This document shows positions 37,231 to 49,900 of a DNA stretch of 64,000 bases, one piece after another. Position 1 is the stretch's first letter. Every line of letters starts with the position of its first letter. This DNA comes from Pteria penguin (Eukaryota; Mollusca; Bivalvia; Pterioida; Pteriidae), in contig CM068580.1 of assembly GCA_035048485.1 (NCBI GenBank), positions 57,179,983 through 57,243,982 of the forward strand, in the 5' to 3' direction. The position numbers were made by a program, and so were the translations under genes. The notes under the pieces were generated by a model. The model did not search any database. It saw only the letters and a program-made list of their open reading frames with translations, and was not told the DNA's origin.

Positions 37231-39189
37231 AAACGACTGATGAAATCCATCTAGCTGTTTATGGATTATAGTATATATCTTGTGATTGGAGTTGTGCAGC
37301 AGTGTAATGTTTTGTCAGCGACTCGTGTATGTAGAAACGCACATTGTATAGAAAAATTGTGAACATTCTTATAGCACTTTAAATCTAAGATGACTTTATA
37401 TAAATCCAAGCAAAACAATGCCTTCCATCATACGTTTATACTGTATGACTTTCTAAGGCCTACTGTTGTGTTAATCATGCATGGTACGTTGTTCCACGAA
37501 GAAGTTATATGTTTTCAAGTCAGGATTTTCCCATGTAGTCCATTTACTTGTTTACTGGATATGGTGTACGATTTAAATTTGGTTTTATTAGTTTAATAGC
37601 TTACCCCATGCAGTATGAGAGTATTCTGTTATTCTATATGGATTAAATGTATACTAATACGGAAAACAACTGTTACAATTAAACGGAATGTCGTTCGGTG
37701 TATATTATGCTATTGTCATTTTTTTTTTGTGTGCAGGTCCTTAGTGATTTGTGTCATACATCTTTGTAAGATGTCTTCTGTTTTCTCTTTTATTCATTGT
37801 GAGGAGTAGACGGTTCTATAATAGAGGATAATCTTTTTATCCTACAGATTAAATGATATAATTCACAAAACAAACAACAAAACAACAAACAAAACAAAGG
37901 AAAATATAAACATAATAAAGCTACTTACAATGACATCTGTTTCACAGCTTTAGTCAGTCCTCTTCTGTTGGAGTATCAAAATGAAATTGAAAACTTCCTG
38001 ATTCAGTATAGATAGACGGAAACATCTCTGATAGGTATTTAACAGAGCTTCTTGGTTATGTATATGATATACTATGCTTATTCAGTTCATTTTGTTATAT
38101 CGAAATAATAATTTATATTCAATGGAGGTGGACCATTAGTATTTAAATTAGGTTTAGTTTTTAAGGAATTAAGGGGCTTATTGATGTCTATTGTCATCAA
38201 AGTCATCGACATTATACCGTCATTTATTGTTAAAAAATCAAATGATTATAATATTACAGTAAAATACGAAAGTAACTGATGTCACATGACAATTAAAAAG
38301 AAACACACGCAAAGCAAGATATTGAAGAGAAAAATCATTAAACTATACATATCAATTTAAGAAAATATTCCTTAAAACTAGAAAGTAAGCTACCTTACTC
38401 GATCACATGACGAAATGCATCTACGAAAAAAAAAGAAAAGAAATAGAAGGCACTAAGAACAAATCATTTGAAGACGTCAAAAATATCCGATTACATTGCA
38501 TTCAACTTTAATGAGGAATTCATTTTTATATGCTATACATATTTTTATTGGAGAGAAACTGTCCATTGTTGGAATGAAGTGTTTCAGCGATTTTCAACTC
38601 TTAATCAAATCACGTAGCCTTGGAATATCAAAAGAGTTCTTTTTATTCTTGATTCATTAACGGAACAGTTAAGCCCCTTAGTCTAGATTTATTTATATGA
38701 ACTACGCTTCCTTTTTGTATTGTAATGACAGAGATTCAAGAATCAACACACTAACTGACGTGCTAAAAGCCCTCATGATAGATTAACTGCTGGTAACCTT
38801 GAATTGAAAAATACATTCGTGACGTTTATCCTCTTGAACTACAATTAAAAATCAACAATCCTAATGAGGAAAGGTTTTTGGACATAGACATTAAAATGAT
38901 TAGCAATAATATACACAGAATTAATTACGATAAACAAAATGAATTCAGTTACAAAAGCCTGTTTAATACTTTTGCTATTACATATAAAAATCTACAAATT
39001 ATCATAAACTTTAGACGCCTTCTTGGAAATTTACATGTCTAATGCATATGTTTATTTGAAATCGAAAATAGCCTTTTCCAATAAATAGGCATTTAGGCCT
39101 TTAATATGGACAGTTCTACAATGAGATCATTTTAAAAATTTTTTCTTGAGAGTGACATCAATTTCATCCATTCGTACCTTGTCTGTCTG
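37231..39189. other. Intergenic upstream of gene 1
   Basis: Apart from the possible leader exon near 37929-38040, nothing is recognised. A fragment of R1 (CGAAAGTAACTGATGTCACATGAC) lies at 38269. Confidence 0.5.
37929..38040 (-). other. Possible untranslated first exon of RPTP gene 1
   Basis: Minus strand shows a strong donor (ATT then GTAAGTAG) at 37928 downward, preceded by about 100 nt without other function and, further upstream, a TTAAATA box near 38037. The start-codon exon of gene 1 has an acceptor at 31429-31430 and therefore needs such a leader exon. The choice of this donor over others in 31.5-46 kb is a guess. Confidence 0.22.
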
Positions 39190-39335
39190 AATGCGAGCTA
39201 AGAGTACTGTAGGATTTCCGTTTAACAGTCAGATGGTATCAGCTTCAAGATCCTATCTCCTCTGAAACGATTCTGAAAAGGCCAGTCAAAGAGATCCCCA
39301 CACAACGCTAGAGGGAAAGTTTGCATAAGGCTGTA
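39190..39335 (+). repeat. Interspersed repeat fragment, copy of 10200
   Basis: TTTAACAGTCAGATGGTATC and CCTATCTCCTCTGAAACG align with 10220-10275. No intact ends are seen. Confidence 0.35.
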
Positions 39336-39399
39336 GTGGGACAAAGACAAGAATTATGGTTTTTACAATGATCTCAAGACAGTATCATCAATATTATCA

Positions 39400-39850
39400 T
39401 GCACACGATACAGATAAACATCAAAACACACTGTGCATGAGTATTTTAAGATGAGCACAAACGCGATACGTTATAATATCATCAGTACACACCATACATC
39501 ATTTCAACATCATTTCACACACACATTACACTATATCAGAATCTGCAAATAATCGATGCTGTATATTAACATTATCACACTCTGTTTAGTATAACAATCA
39601 ACACACAAACAATGCAGATTGTCAACACCTGCAAACACAAATTGCATTATATTTCAACATTAGCATGCACACGGTGTATTATTACAATATCAGATGATAA
39701 AATGTATACATACTATACAGTATATCAGCAAATGAGCACACATGATACAATGTATCAATATTATTATAAAGTAAATCATCAGCAGCACACATACGATACC
39801 TTATATCAGTAATGTCAGTTTCAGCACACACACACGAACACACATACATA
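39400..39850. repeat. Degenerate minisatellite array, ACAC/GATAC type
   Basis: Irregular units of roughly 30-36 bp built from ACACACGATACA, TATATCA and ACATCAGCA. The reverse-complement array lies at 41745-42240. Confidence 0.7.
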
Positions 39851-39862
39851 AAAATACGAAAG

Positions 39863-40130
39863 TAACTAGTGTCACATGACTATGGCACTAACAACAACGT
39901 ACCACAATGGGCGTTCACGGACCCCTGAAATTCAGAGACCAGGTGCCCGGGAGAAGTGAGCGTCTCCTGTTTGGCTAGCCACACCCGCCGTGAATGCCCT
40001 TACATGTAGACGAAACATATACAATTCAGGACCGTATATATACATGAATGTGAACATACATTGTGTAGAAAGTGCCATAGCCACATAACATCAGGGAAAA
40101 AGGTACATGTATAATAACACTTGTCAAACC
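39863..40130 (+). repeat. Interspersed repeat family R1
   Basis: Same blocks as 59545-59785, including the flanking GAATGTGAACATAC and GTGCCATAGCCACATA segments, so both copies cover the same consensus. Confidence 0.65.
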
Positions 40131-41069
40131 GTCGGCACGGAACTTTTTTACGAGCTCCACACTGCAAAGGGAATAAGTGTGACGTTCATATAAAATGCGA
40201 AAGTAACTGGTAGGACAAAACCGATGCGGTATATAAACTCGGCCAATATTTAGATCAACATCAGCATAGACGATATAGATCAACATTAGCATTCACACAT
40301 AAACACTTTGTAAATCATAGTTTTATGAAGTTATAGTAATGCAAAGGTTTGTAATAGACCCTATAAAGAATTTTGGTTGACGTAGTGTCGACAAGTTAAC
40401 CCTAATTGAAAGTCATTCTACAATACTTTCCTTTTTATAGGTTTCCTACCTAGTATGAATTTATATCAATTGGACATATTGACCAGCGAAACATTACAGA
40501 CTAACAGATTTCGCAGAACAATAATACGTCCCGCCATTGGCGGGCATATAAATTTCATGGTACATTCTACCGGAATCAAATTTATTTTATATTAAAATAA
40601 CCCCCTTTTCGCGCTTTTGTGATGTATGACAATTTACCACGTGACAAATGCCGTTCACTGTACGTCGTAGCAAAGGCACTCATGTTATATAAGTATGAAA
40701 GTGGGTGACACATAATAGGAGAATGATTCAGTTGTTACAAGAACTGGATAATACTCTTCATCCTGCCTGGTGTCGCTTTACTGATATTTACTCAAGGTTA
40801 ACTGTAAAAGCTATTTCAATCAGGGAAGTTTTTCCCGAACTCTTATATACAAGAGACCAATAATATGTCGCACCATGAGACATGCAGGTCGAATTTTATA
40901 TTTATATTAGTGTGTATTTAACTAGTAGGAGAAGACTGATGGTTACTATCTATATAATATATTAAAGCGTTGAAAAAAGAATGTAGAAAAACATGTACAA
41001 GTATCAAAAATTGGTAAAATACACGAAGATGCAAATATATACAGCAAGAATCGATAAAGACAGTTAAAA

Positions 41070-41450
41070 CACAAAGGGACCAGTGGTAATATTTACCTTC
41101 AGCAGTGGGGAGCAATTACATAGGAATCAGTCTTAATTTTTACCTTCAGCTGTGGGACGCACATACAAAGGGATCAGTCGTAATTTCTACCCTCAGCAAA
41201 GGGGAACATATACATAGAGATCAGTCTTAATTTTTACCTTCAGCTGTGTGACGCAAACACAAAGGGATAATAGGTAATTTCTACCTTTAGCAAAGGGGAA
41301 CATATATATATAGAGATCGATTTTTACCTTCAGCAGTGGGGAACAAATACATAGGGATTAGTGGTAATTTTTACCTTAGGCAGTGGGTAATATACATAGG
41401 GATCAATCGTAATTTTTTACATTCAGCAGTGGGTAGCAAATACATAATAT
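41070..41450. repeat. Minisatellite, about 8 units of 40-60 bp
   Basis: Each unit has AATTTTTACCTTCAGCAGTG-like and GGGGAACAAATACATAGGGAT-like halves. Read on the minus strand the core is CTGAAGGTAAAAAT, which resembles a splice donor. Confidence 0.8.
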
Positions 41451-41744
41451 ATTCTTGGAAAGTCAACATTGATTGAACACCAGATTTATAAGAGTAGATA
41501 TCATCACAGAAAAACGACACAGGGAAGGATGAAGCATATTACCTAGCTCTTGCAACACTAGGCAGCTGAACTTCTCCGTCCATGTGTTTATAATGCTTTA
41601 TTGGGTCAATTTGTCTGCATACTTCATTGATATAGATTTAATATAGGTAGAAAAAGCTGTCAGTAGGAATAACAAACTTTCGTTATTCTATAACTTTTCA
41701 CACAATGATTTAGAACACAATGTTTGATTATTTTTTATATTTAC

Positions 41745-42240
41745 TTTGATCTGTATCGTGTGTGTTCTGAATTTGATATACCAACCGTGTGTTAATGTTG
41801 TTCTGTATGGCGTGTATACTGATGTTGATATACTATATCGTAGGTGTTATTATGTAGATACATTGTATTGTGTGTGTGTGTGTGTGTGAGTGTGTGCGAT
41901 GTATCGTGTGCGTTGGTATAAATATTTTGCAATGTGTGCGTGCTGATGTTACCGCATCTGTATTGTGTGTGTTCTAAAGTCCATATACCACCCGTGTGTG
42001 TTGATCTGTATCGTGTGTGTTAATGTTGATATACTGTATGTTGTGTGTACTGTTGTTGATATACCGTTTCGTATTTGTATTGATATTGATACACTGTATG
42101 GTGCATGCATTAATGTTGATCTATATCGTATGTACTTATCTTGATGTTGATATACTGTATCCTCTGTGTACTGATGTTGATCTACACCGCGTGTGTGCCG
42201 ATTTAAATATATATTGTATCGAATTCATCGTGGTTTTGCT
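41745..42240. repeat. Degenerate minisatellite array, inverted to 39400-39850
   Basis: Units such as TGATGTTGATATACTGTATC and GTGTGTTAATGTTGATATAC are the reverse complement of the 39.4-kb array. A pure GT run is at 41869-41888. Confidence 0.7.
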
Positions 42241-43443
42241 GATGTTGAGAGAGAAAGAGAGAGACACCGAGATAATGAAAGGGAGTAGGAGAAATAAAGG
42301 AAAATATACTAGTACTAAAGGCGACTTCGGTAAATCAACAGTATTTATTTTGCAAGGAAAGTAATAAAATGCAGTTTTTGGCGAAAGCAATATTTGAAAA
42401 CACTGGCATGTTATATCCATTCAAACAATCATTGTTTTAATTAAATTTGAATCTTACAATTGAACCTACAGAACAGCGCGCATTGCTTAATATTGTTTCT
42501 GGAAACGTCTTAATAAAACAAAAATGATTGTTTAAATTGAAACAAATCTTTTCTTTTTGACAAATAAAATCTGGTATATTGCTTTCTTTGATATCCAAGT
42601 CGTGTACATGTCTATTGCACTCTAAAGCCTATGTTCAAGAAAATCATTTATTTGGGTTTAATACAAATCGTTCAACTCAGAATCCATGTTGGGAATATCC
42701 TTCAACATGTCCATTAAAACCCAGCTTTACATTTCGGGATACATATGCATACCGGAGTCCACTAAAGCATGGTCCGGTGCGATTTCTTCTAACCATTCAA
42801 TCAGATATCGTGATACTTATATCTTTGCATTGAAGTAATGAACTTAGAATATAAAGAAAAACAAATGTAATAAAGAAACACGTTGTTGTTGGTCACAACT
42901 TGACTGCAAAATATATGAACTTTGTTCTGTTGCTGGATGTACTAGCACTAAATGCTGTTTGAATTAACTTTTATTGTAGCAGAACATTAATACAATTATT
43001 ACAATGGTTGATATACATGTACAATAACCAATTGAAAAGGCAAATAGAAAGTACACTAAGAAGATTAAATTAATTGGAAAATCCCAGATACTTAAATAAG
43101 AAAACTTGTCCTTATACAAATACTGTGTATTTCAGTGGTGACTTCTGTCATACGGCATAGCCAATAACATTTCTTTTTTTCCTTTACACCTTTTTTTTTT
43201 TTTGGCATTTTGATTACCTTTATACTTCTAACAATAAATTAATTATTTGAAATACGCATCTTATACAGAAAAGGTATGTTGTTATTGTTGCTCTTCTAAG
43301 TATAATATCTAATATTTATAAAAAGCCGATAAGTTTTCTTGTTTGAAATTCATATTATTTGTGTTACTTCTATCCTTAAAGTGAAATGATCCTCAGACAG
43401 CCGTTAATGTCATCGATAATTATAATAATACAGGGATTCAGAA

Positions 43444-43475
<32 letters not shown>

Positions 43476-43498
43476 TAATAATAATAATAATAATAACA
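43444..43498. repeat. AAT microsatellite
   Basis: AATAATAAT run with two AAC interruptions. Confidence 0.95.
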
Positions 43499-43639
43499 AG
43501 CATACCGAAAGTATTGATAAAGTGATAAAAGCCCCAACCGGTCCAAACAAATCTATAAGGGCTGAAAATAGCCAAAGGGTAACAAGTATTCTTAGGGTTT
43601 TAATATACGCCTATTAGGTAGAGTTGCTCACTTTTTTCA

Positions 43640-43960
43640 TTTTTTTTTTTTTGTGTTTTGAAATTTGAACAAAGGGCAATGACTCTGGAAAAAGGAGGTC
43701 AACCATGACCAAAGTCCAACTTGATCTGTCACTCCTCATGGGCAGGTTTGCTACCAAGTTTTAGGTTAATATCTTTAAGCATAACCAAGAAAAGTGTGGA
43801 AAACTGATTTTGAACATAGGACAAAAACTCTGGAAAAGTAGGTCAGCCGTGACCAAAGTCGAACTCAATCTGTCAGTCCTCATGGTAAATTTACTACCTC
43901 GTTTTGGCTTGAGATCTGTAAACAATACCAAGAAAAGGCTGGAATACCAACGTAACTGAC
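43640..43960 (+). repeat. Two diverged units of about 140 bp (common molluscan repeat type)
   Basis: Unit 1 (GGGCAATGACTCTGGAAAAA, GACCAAAGTCCAACTTGATC) is followed by unit 2 (GGACAAAAACTCTGGAAAAG, GACCAAAGTCGAACTCAATC). AACAAAGGGC-type tracts of this kind are frequent in mollusc genomes (from memory). Confidence 0.65.
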
Positions 43961-44123
43961 ATAGTGGAACCTATAGTCCCCTCCAGGTTCACCAGTGGGG
44001 AACTAATGATAAAAAGTATAGAACAAAGTACAAATCTAATTCATCTAGACGTACAATTACCACTGTTTAGAGATTATTAAATATAGTTCGAGGTGTTCAA
44101 TTCGACGGTGTTGTAATTTCGAC

Positions 44124-44147
44124 AAAAAAAAAAAAAAAAAAAAAAAA
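44124..44147. repeat. Poly-A run of 24
   Basis: Homopolymer; intergenic. Confidence 0.95.
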
Positions 44148-44498
44148 TTCGACCACATCATGAAAAATAAATTGTTCCCATACATAATCATATCTATAGG
44201 CTTCCATCACCAAGGCTATATATCTTGTATGCAGTCCTAGAGCAGTTGGCGATGTATGTCTATAGAGTGATTGCAACAATGAAAGAAATCACGTCACCAT
44301 CTTGTGAAATTAAAGCTAAGTCCAAGTCAATTTTCAGTTTAAATGTATATATTTTCATCTGCAAGTTAAATGTTCATTCCTAGTTAATCGCCTGCCTTGA
44401 CACATCATCATACATACTTTATTTTCCTACTGTGTTGATTAATGCTTATAGCAAAAGAGGGGAATAATCGATTTGTTGTAGCAATCCGGTAAAAACAA

Positions 44499-44620
44499 TG
44501 TGCCGATATCACACCTAAAAGATTGAAAACTGGGCACTACTCACCCTAAAATAGTAAAATGTGCCGATATCACACCTAAAAGATTGAAAACCGGGCACTA
44601 CTCACCCTAAAATAGTAAAG
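44499..44620. repeat. Tandem repeat, two units of 61 bp
   Basis: TGCCGATATCACACCTAAAA at 44501 recurs at 44562. The units differ at about one position, so the duplication is recent. Confidence 0.9.
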
Positions 44621-45400
44621 AGTAGAAGAAACCTCTTGTTAAGTTATTCCAAAAGGCAGAACTAGTTGAACACCTAAAGTGAATATGTAGCTATGGATAC
44701 GGGTACTCGCCACTCAACGTTGTGGACCTTGTTACAGATCAGACCATTCAACTTTGGGTCAGGAAAGTGCAAAAGCATTTGACCGTGAAGTGCTTTGCCA
44801 ATTTTGTAAAAGTGTTTGACCAACAAATTTGACTTTTCTAGCCCAGAGGTCAGAATCCACAGCTAAGTATGCTTCAGTTCCAGTGGCGAAGAAATATGTT
44901 GATGAATATCACTAAACCAAAGAGAGTAATGGACGGGACATAACCATGGACCACAGGCAGGTTTCAGAGTGTTACTGCTTTAATTTAGAGATTTTCGGGA
45001 GTTTTCAGAGAACTGTGTCACGAAATGTTCCTCTAAATAATTATAAAGAAATGTTCTTATTCGATGGACACAAGTCTCAAGCATTTGTTGGATTTGCGAA
45101 ATGGATCAAGGATATTTATATTATTTTGTTTATAATACCGATCCACATACGTCACAATATCCATCCATTTGTAGAAGCTGGTACGAACCAATGAAATACA
45201 TCAATAAATCTGAAAGAAATTTTATGTGTTAAGAAATTCACATGGTGCCATCTCCAGCTATATTTTCTGCACGTAATATACTAAGGCAGTGCCATTTCTT
45301 GGGAATCGCTAAATCATGTGGAAATATTTCTGGCTAATTCTGATTTTTTAAAAAAAAATTAAAAAACAAATTCGTTGCAAGATATTTAGGGAAGAAAAAA

Positions 45401-45727
45401 AAGGAGTTTCCGGCTCAGTTATGTGGCAGAAGTCACCATGGAGCTATACAATACATGAATATAAATAATATACTAGAACATATAACACATTACAAAAATA
45501 TTTGATTGTAGTGCAATTACGATACCGACTTAGGACGATCATTTAATTTGACAAAAGCCAAACAAATGGTGTGGTTAACCGGTTTACGGGCCCACCTTCC
45601 CACTCACCGTAACAGCAGAACAATCAAAGGACGTACATTTAAAAATTTATAAATAATCCTCCATTTAAAGAACAAGGGTCAACAGGTATCGCATATTGAG
45701 AGGTCATAAAAATATAAACACGCAAGG
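45401..45727. mobile_element. 327-bp interspersed repeat, twin of 13372-13697
   Basis: Same orientation and nearly the same sequence as the copy in the gene 1 intron. It lies 1.1 kb downstream of the gene 2 stop codon. The high identity of two distant copies suggests recent mobility of the family. Confidence 0.7.
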
Positions 45728-46873
45728 GGAAAAGTATATCGGTATAGTATAGTGTCTGGACATAGCATAACAGAGGATGGGTAACTGGGTAAATAGAAGC
45801 CCACAACACAAAACGACAACAACGAAAGAAGGTCTATTCATGCATGAATATAAGAAAAAGACAGAATCATTCACATCTGACAGCAAAAGGCAAAAGATAC
45901 TGGAATCTTCAGAGGATGAAATGTAGACCGGGAGGATCTCGTCAGTTTCTGTAGAAATTGTACTGTACTAAAGATCAGGAAGAGTAATGACTTAATTTCT
46001 GTCAAGTGGTGAAATTAGCGTGACGGTGTTAGAGCTGACGGTCCATGCAAATACTAGACACTTTTGTTATTATTTATTGCTACGAAGATGATAAGAAAGA
46101 ATGAGATATTTGTATGTCCTCCTTGTTTTTAAATTTCTATCTCATTGATACTCTAAAATGTTTTCAAAAAAATAAAAACTGCTTGTGAATATCTCTGTAT
46201 TTCTGTTCTTTTGAAATATCAAAGCGAATATCATTTAATGTGTGATAAAAACATAATCAAATCTATTGATAAAGCATATCTAATTTTCCAGAAAATAAAA
46301 TTTGTTTGTCATCAAAATTGAGTTGCGCTTGGACGATCTTATTGTCAAAATTACGAAACAAATCCACAAGTGAATAGCCACGCCACTTATGATTTAACAT
46401 CAAAATGTTGTGGAGATGGAAATTAGTTATGTACTATAAAGTAAATGTGAATTTAGGAGGTATTCGAATTACCTGCAACAGGACACTCGACTATATAGAC
46501 TGCATTAAAAGGCAACAACAACATTTGATATTCACTAAGGCAGACATATTTTGACACTCCCAAAAAAAGGGTAAAAATGTAAAGGACTTAAAACAAGCAT
46601 AACTTACACAAGTAGCATACACGTAATAAAAAGTAAGGAATATGCAAGTATATTTATCAAATACAATGGATAATATTTTGATGTATGTAATATAAATATC
46701 TTATTGTAACGCTTGCCTTTAAAGCAAGTAATATAAAAATGTTAAAGTAACACTTGCCTTATGAGAATGAAATATAAACACGTCAATGTAAACCTAAACT
46801 GTAAATATGTAAAGAGTTATGATTTTTTTTTCCAAACTAAAGGATTGATCAACAATTTGCATATTCAATGGTT

Positions 46874-46942
46874 TTAATTAGAATAAATGTTTTCTGACGT
46901 CAGATGCTGATTGATGACTTCGTAACACAATTTGTATGTATC
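46874..46942 (-). CDS. RPTP gene 2, last exon and stop
   Basis: DTYKLCYEVINQHLTSE then a short divergent tail and TAA at 46874-46876. 69 nt, as in gene 1. Acceptor CTTTCAG. Confidence 0.88.
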   Translation of the reverse strand, partial: DTYKLCYEVINQHLTSENIYSN

Positions 46943-49900
46943 CTGAAAGAGAGTGAACATTATTTACTAGTAAGAAACAACAACATACAGTAGTCTGTTT
47001 GTAGTCATTCGAAATTTTCAATGTTTTTAATATAAGAGAAGTAATGTATTAATGCAAATGATTGAAATTTTTCGAAAAAAAAATACATTGTACATTAGAA
47101 GATTATTAGAATCGATTCATCAGGCAAATCTGATAATGATACTCGACTTCATGATGCACTTGGGTATCCCTCATCCACCCTCAGTGACACCCAGTTCTTT
47201 CCTATTATTTATTTCTAGTTTAATTCTTTAAACTGTATTTTAACAGTTGTTTCTGCTTCAATGTTGAAATTGGAATGGGGCAGTGCTGAAAGTGTTGCTA
47301 AACTTATATGATACCAATTTTTAAGCTTTCTTAATTTGTTGACTATATTGAGTAAGTAGATACTTAATGAATATTTTAATTATAACAAGGGCATATTGAT
47401 CAGATGATATAGCACCAGTGTTCTAATCTGAAAAACGGAATTCTATCCCGGTTTGTAGTTTTGAAATATTTCATGGTCTCTGTTTCTGGAATTAGACATA
47501 TATAATGAATATAGAACATGTATACCTTTAATTTAGTGCACCATATGCGCATTTCGACAAGTTATGTCTCTTCAGTGATGCTCGTGGCCGAATGATTGGA
47601 ATTCTCATGATATATAAATATTTGAACAATTTTTGCTATGGTAAACACAGGCTGGCTATGGCAAGCATTCCCAAGGTTTAGTTATATTTTTTGTATCTAA
47701 AACTCACATAATCTGCAAAGAACTCTGGTCTTCTTATTTGTAGTTGATGGACAATCTGGAAGATATTGACCTCATTATCCACGCTCAAACTTTCCATAGC
47801 TATCATCGTTGCACAGAACACGTCACATGACCTCGTTCCATCACTGAAACAATACGTAAAGATCTTAGATTTATGTCAACCTTATTGTTTTGTGTCTCTC
47901 TATATTTACGACTTGCGACATCTGCCTTTCATGCATTGCATAGAAATTTATACCTTTGCAATGGTTAACACCCTCCACCCCCTCCCTTGCGGTCTTTTAC
48001 GTGCTACGCCTTTCGTGACACGGGAGTTCAGCTTCCACTGTCTTCTCAGAAAGAACCAGTTTGTACATAATGGGTGTTGATCCCTGAACCTCTCTGTTCG
48101 GAGCCAAGCACTCCATCCACTGAACTGTACCGCCTCCCATACATACATAAGTAGGTTATTCTATTCATTAGTACGTAAGGGCTGTATATTGAAAATAATT
48201 TTTCAATACAAGTCAATGTAATATTTTTCACTTCAATACTCAATATTTCAATACAACACACATTTTAATTATATTTGAGTACATGAGAGGAAATTGTTGA
48301 GTATTTTTATATATGAAATCTGAAATGAGATTCAGATTTTCAACAGAATTTTTATGAGTAATTTATGCATTCTATGAATAAAACAGACAAAATCCCCAAT
48401 ATCTTTTTATGTATTGCCTGAAAATGACGTGGGCAAATGATTAACCCCAAATGTGCATGTTTTATATATGAATCTTTTCACATCACTGTATATGTAGAAC
48501 AAAGAAAGTAATAAGGATGCATCTTTACGAGTAATTAAACCAATAGCAATTAATAGAACACTCTAAAAGATCTAAGAAATATCAAAGTTTGAAATGCACC
48601 ATTTTACATATTTCCTTTAGCTATGTCCTTTTCCAAGTTCAACAATGAAACGCGTATTGTCAATACGTGCGACGGACATTGGTTCGAAAAGATGCAGAAA
48701 TCTACTTGTGGGAAATCTAAACATCTGGGTCATTAATTGTGTAGAATTTAGTATAAAAGTTAGCGTTAAGAAGACGCAACTAAAAGGGACATAAAACGAA
48801 ATCCAAACAGTCTCAAAGTTAAGTGTTTTAAATTGAAAGTGTTTATGTGTATCGATACACATGGGGAGTTTTATCGTTACAGTCACAGTTTTGATACCTT
48901 CAAAATTTCCATACCAATATACTGCCATATATTATATATTACAATGATATATGATAATACATAAATGCAAAAGCACATACCAGCTGACAACAGCACAGGG
49001 ACCAGTGCTGTTTCCATGCTGCCATTTTTCCAACAGATTTGCCACCTTAAGTAGTTGAATACAGTTAGGATGCATGGCAGCTCCTAGTTCCACAGAAACC
49101 AATTTAATTGCCTTCTCTTTCCCAATGTCCTGAAGTTTTAAACGCATATTTCTTATGTGGGTTTTAAATGTTTTGTATCCAATTATTGGTGCATTGTAAT
49201 GTAGAAAAATTAAGTATCAGTCATGTGTTTGAGCTTGTCACTGTAATGCTTATAACAGCGTACCATGGTTGACATTCATCAGCTCCTAGAAATTAGCTCT
49301 AGAGGAATAATTCTATCATTATGTTTGATAAGATTCATAAATGCCAAAACCACACAGACAAGACCAAAATATTACATGATTGTTAACATGTGATAACGAT
49401 AAATTGCTGACTAATACAGTACAGAGAGTGATAAAATGACACACAAAACTTGAGTAAAGGACTAGCAATGGTGTTTAATTCAGCTGAATTACAAACTCGC
49501 CATAGAATAGGACATTTTCGGGCTTCTATTCTTCTATGATAAAATCTTAGAGTGGATATGGAAGTGTTATGAACGAAACTCTTCAAGATTACTTTAAACA
49601 AGAGGATTACAAGTAAACAAGGCATAGGAAAAGCGTCATTGTTTGTCCAACAACATCCACTTTTGATGGTAATATATAAAAATTTAAACCTTAAGGCGAA
49701 AACTTGGTAATTACTCGGTCACTCATCCACAAAAAGAATGATTGTCAAACATACCATACCTTGACACATAAAACAACGGTTCTCTCGTTGATGCCGTCGC
49801 CATGTTTAGTTTCCAAGACAGACCAAATGCAAAATAATTCGTTGTTGATTTCATTGTTTGATGTTGGAACGAATCCATCCTAAAACAGAAAGAGATATCA

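Larger units (their letters stand above)
42241..45400. other. Intergenic between the two RPTP genes
   Basis: Holds the AAT and poly-A runs, the 43640 and 44499 tandem repeats. No coding signal. Confidence 0.55.

Noticed and set aside
40680..40800. Plus-strand promoter (TATATAAG then TCAGT) with a short exon
   Set aside because: The motifs are suggestive, but no open frame, downstream exon or gene could be linked to them.
39400..42240. CRISPR-like array
   Set aside because: The units are degenerate, have no fixed repeat-spacer pattern, and the genome is eukaryotic.
42579..42833. 84-codon plus-strand open frame in the intergenic region
   Set aside because: No recognisable motif, splice sites or paralogue; length is within chance for AT-rich DNA.
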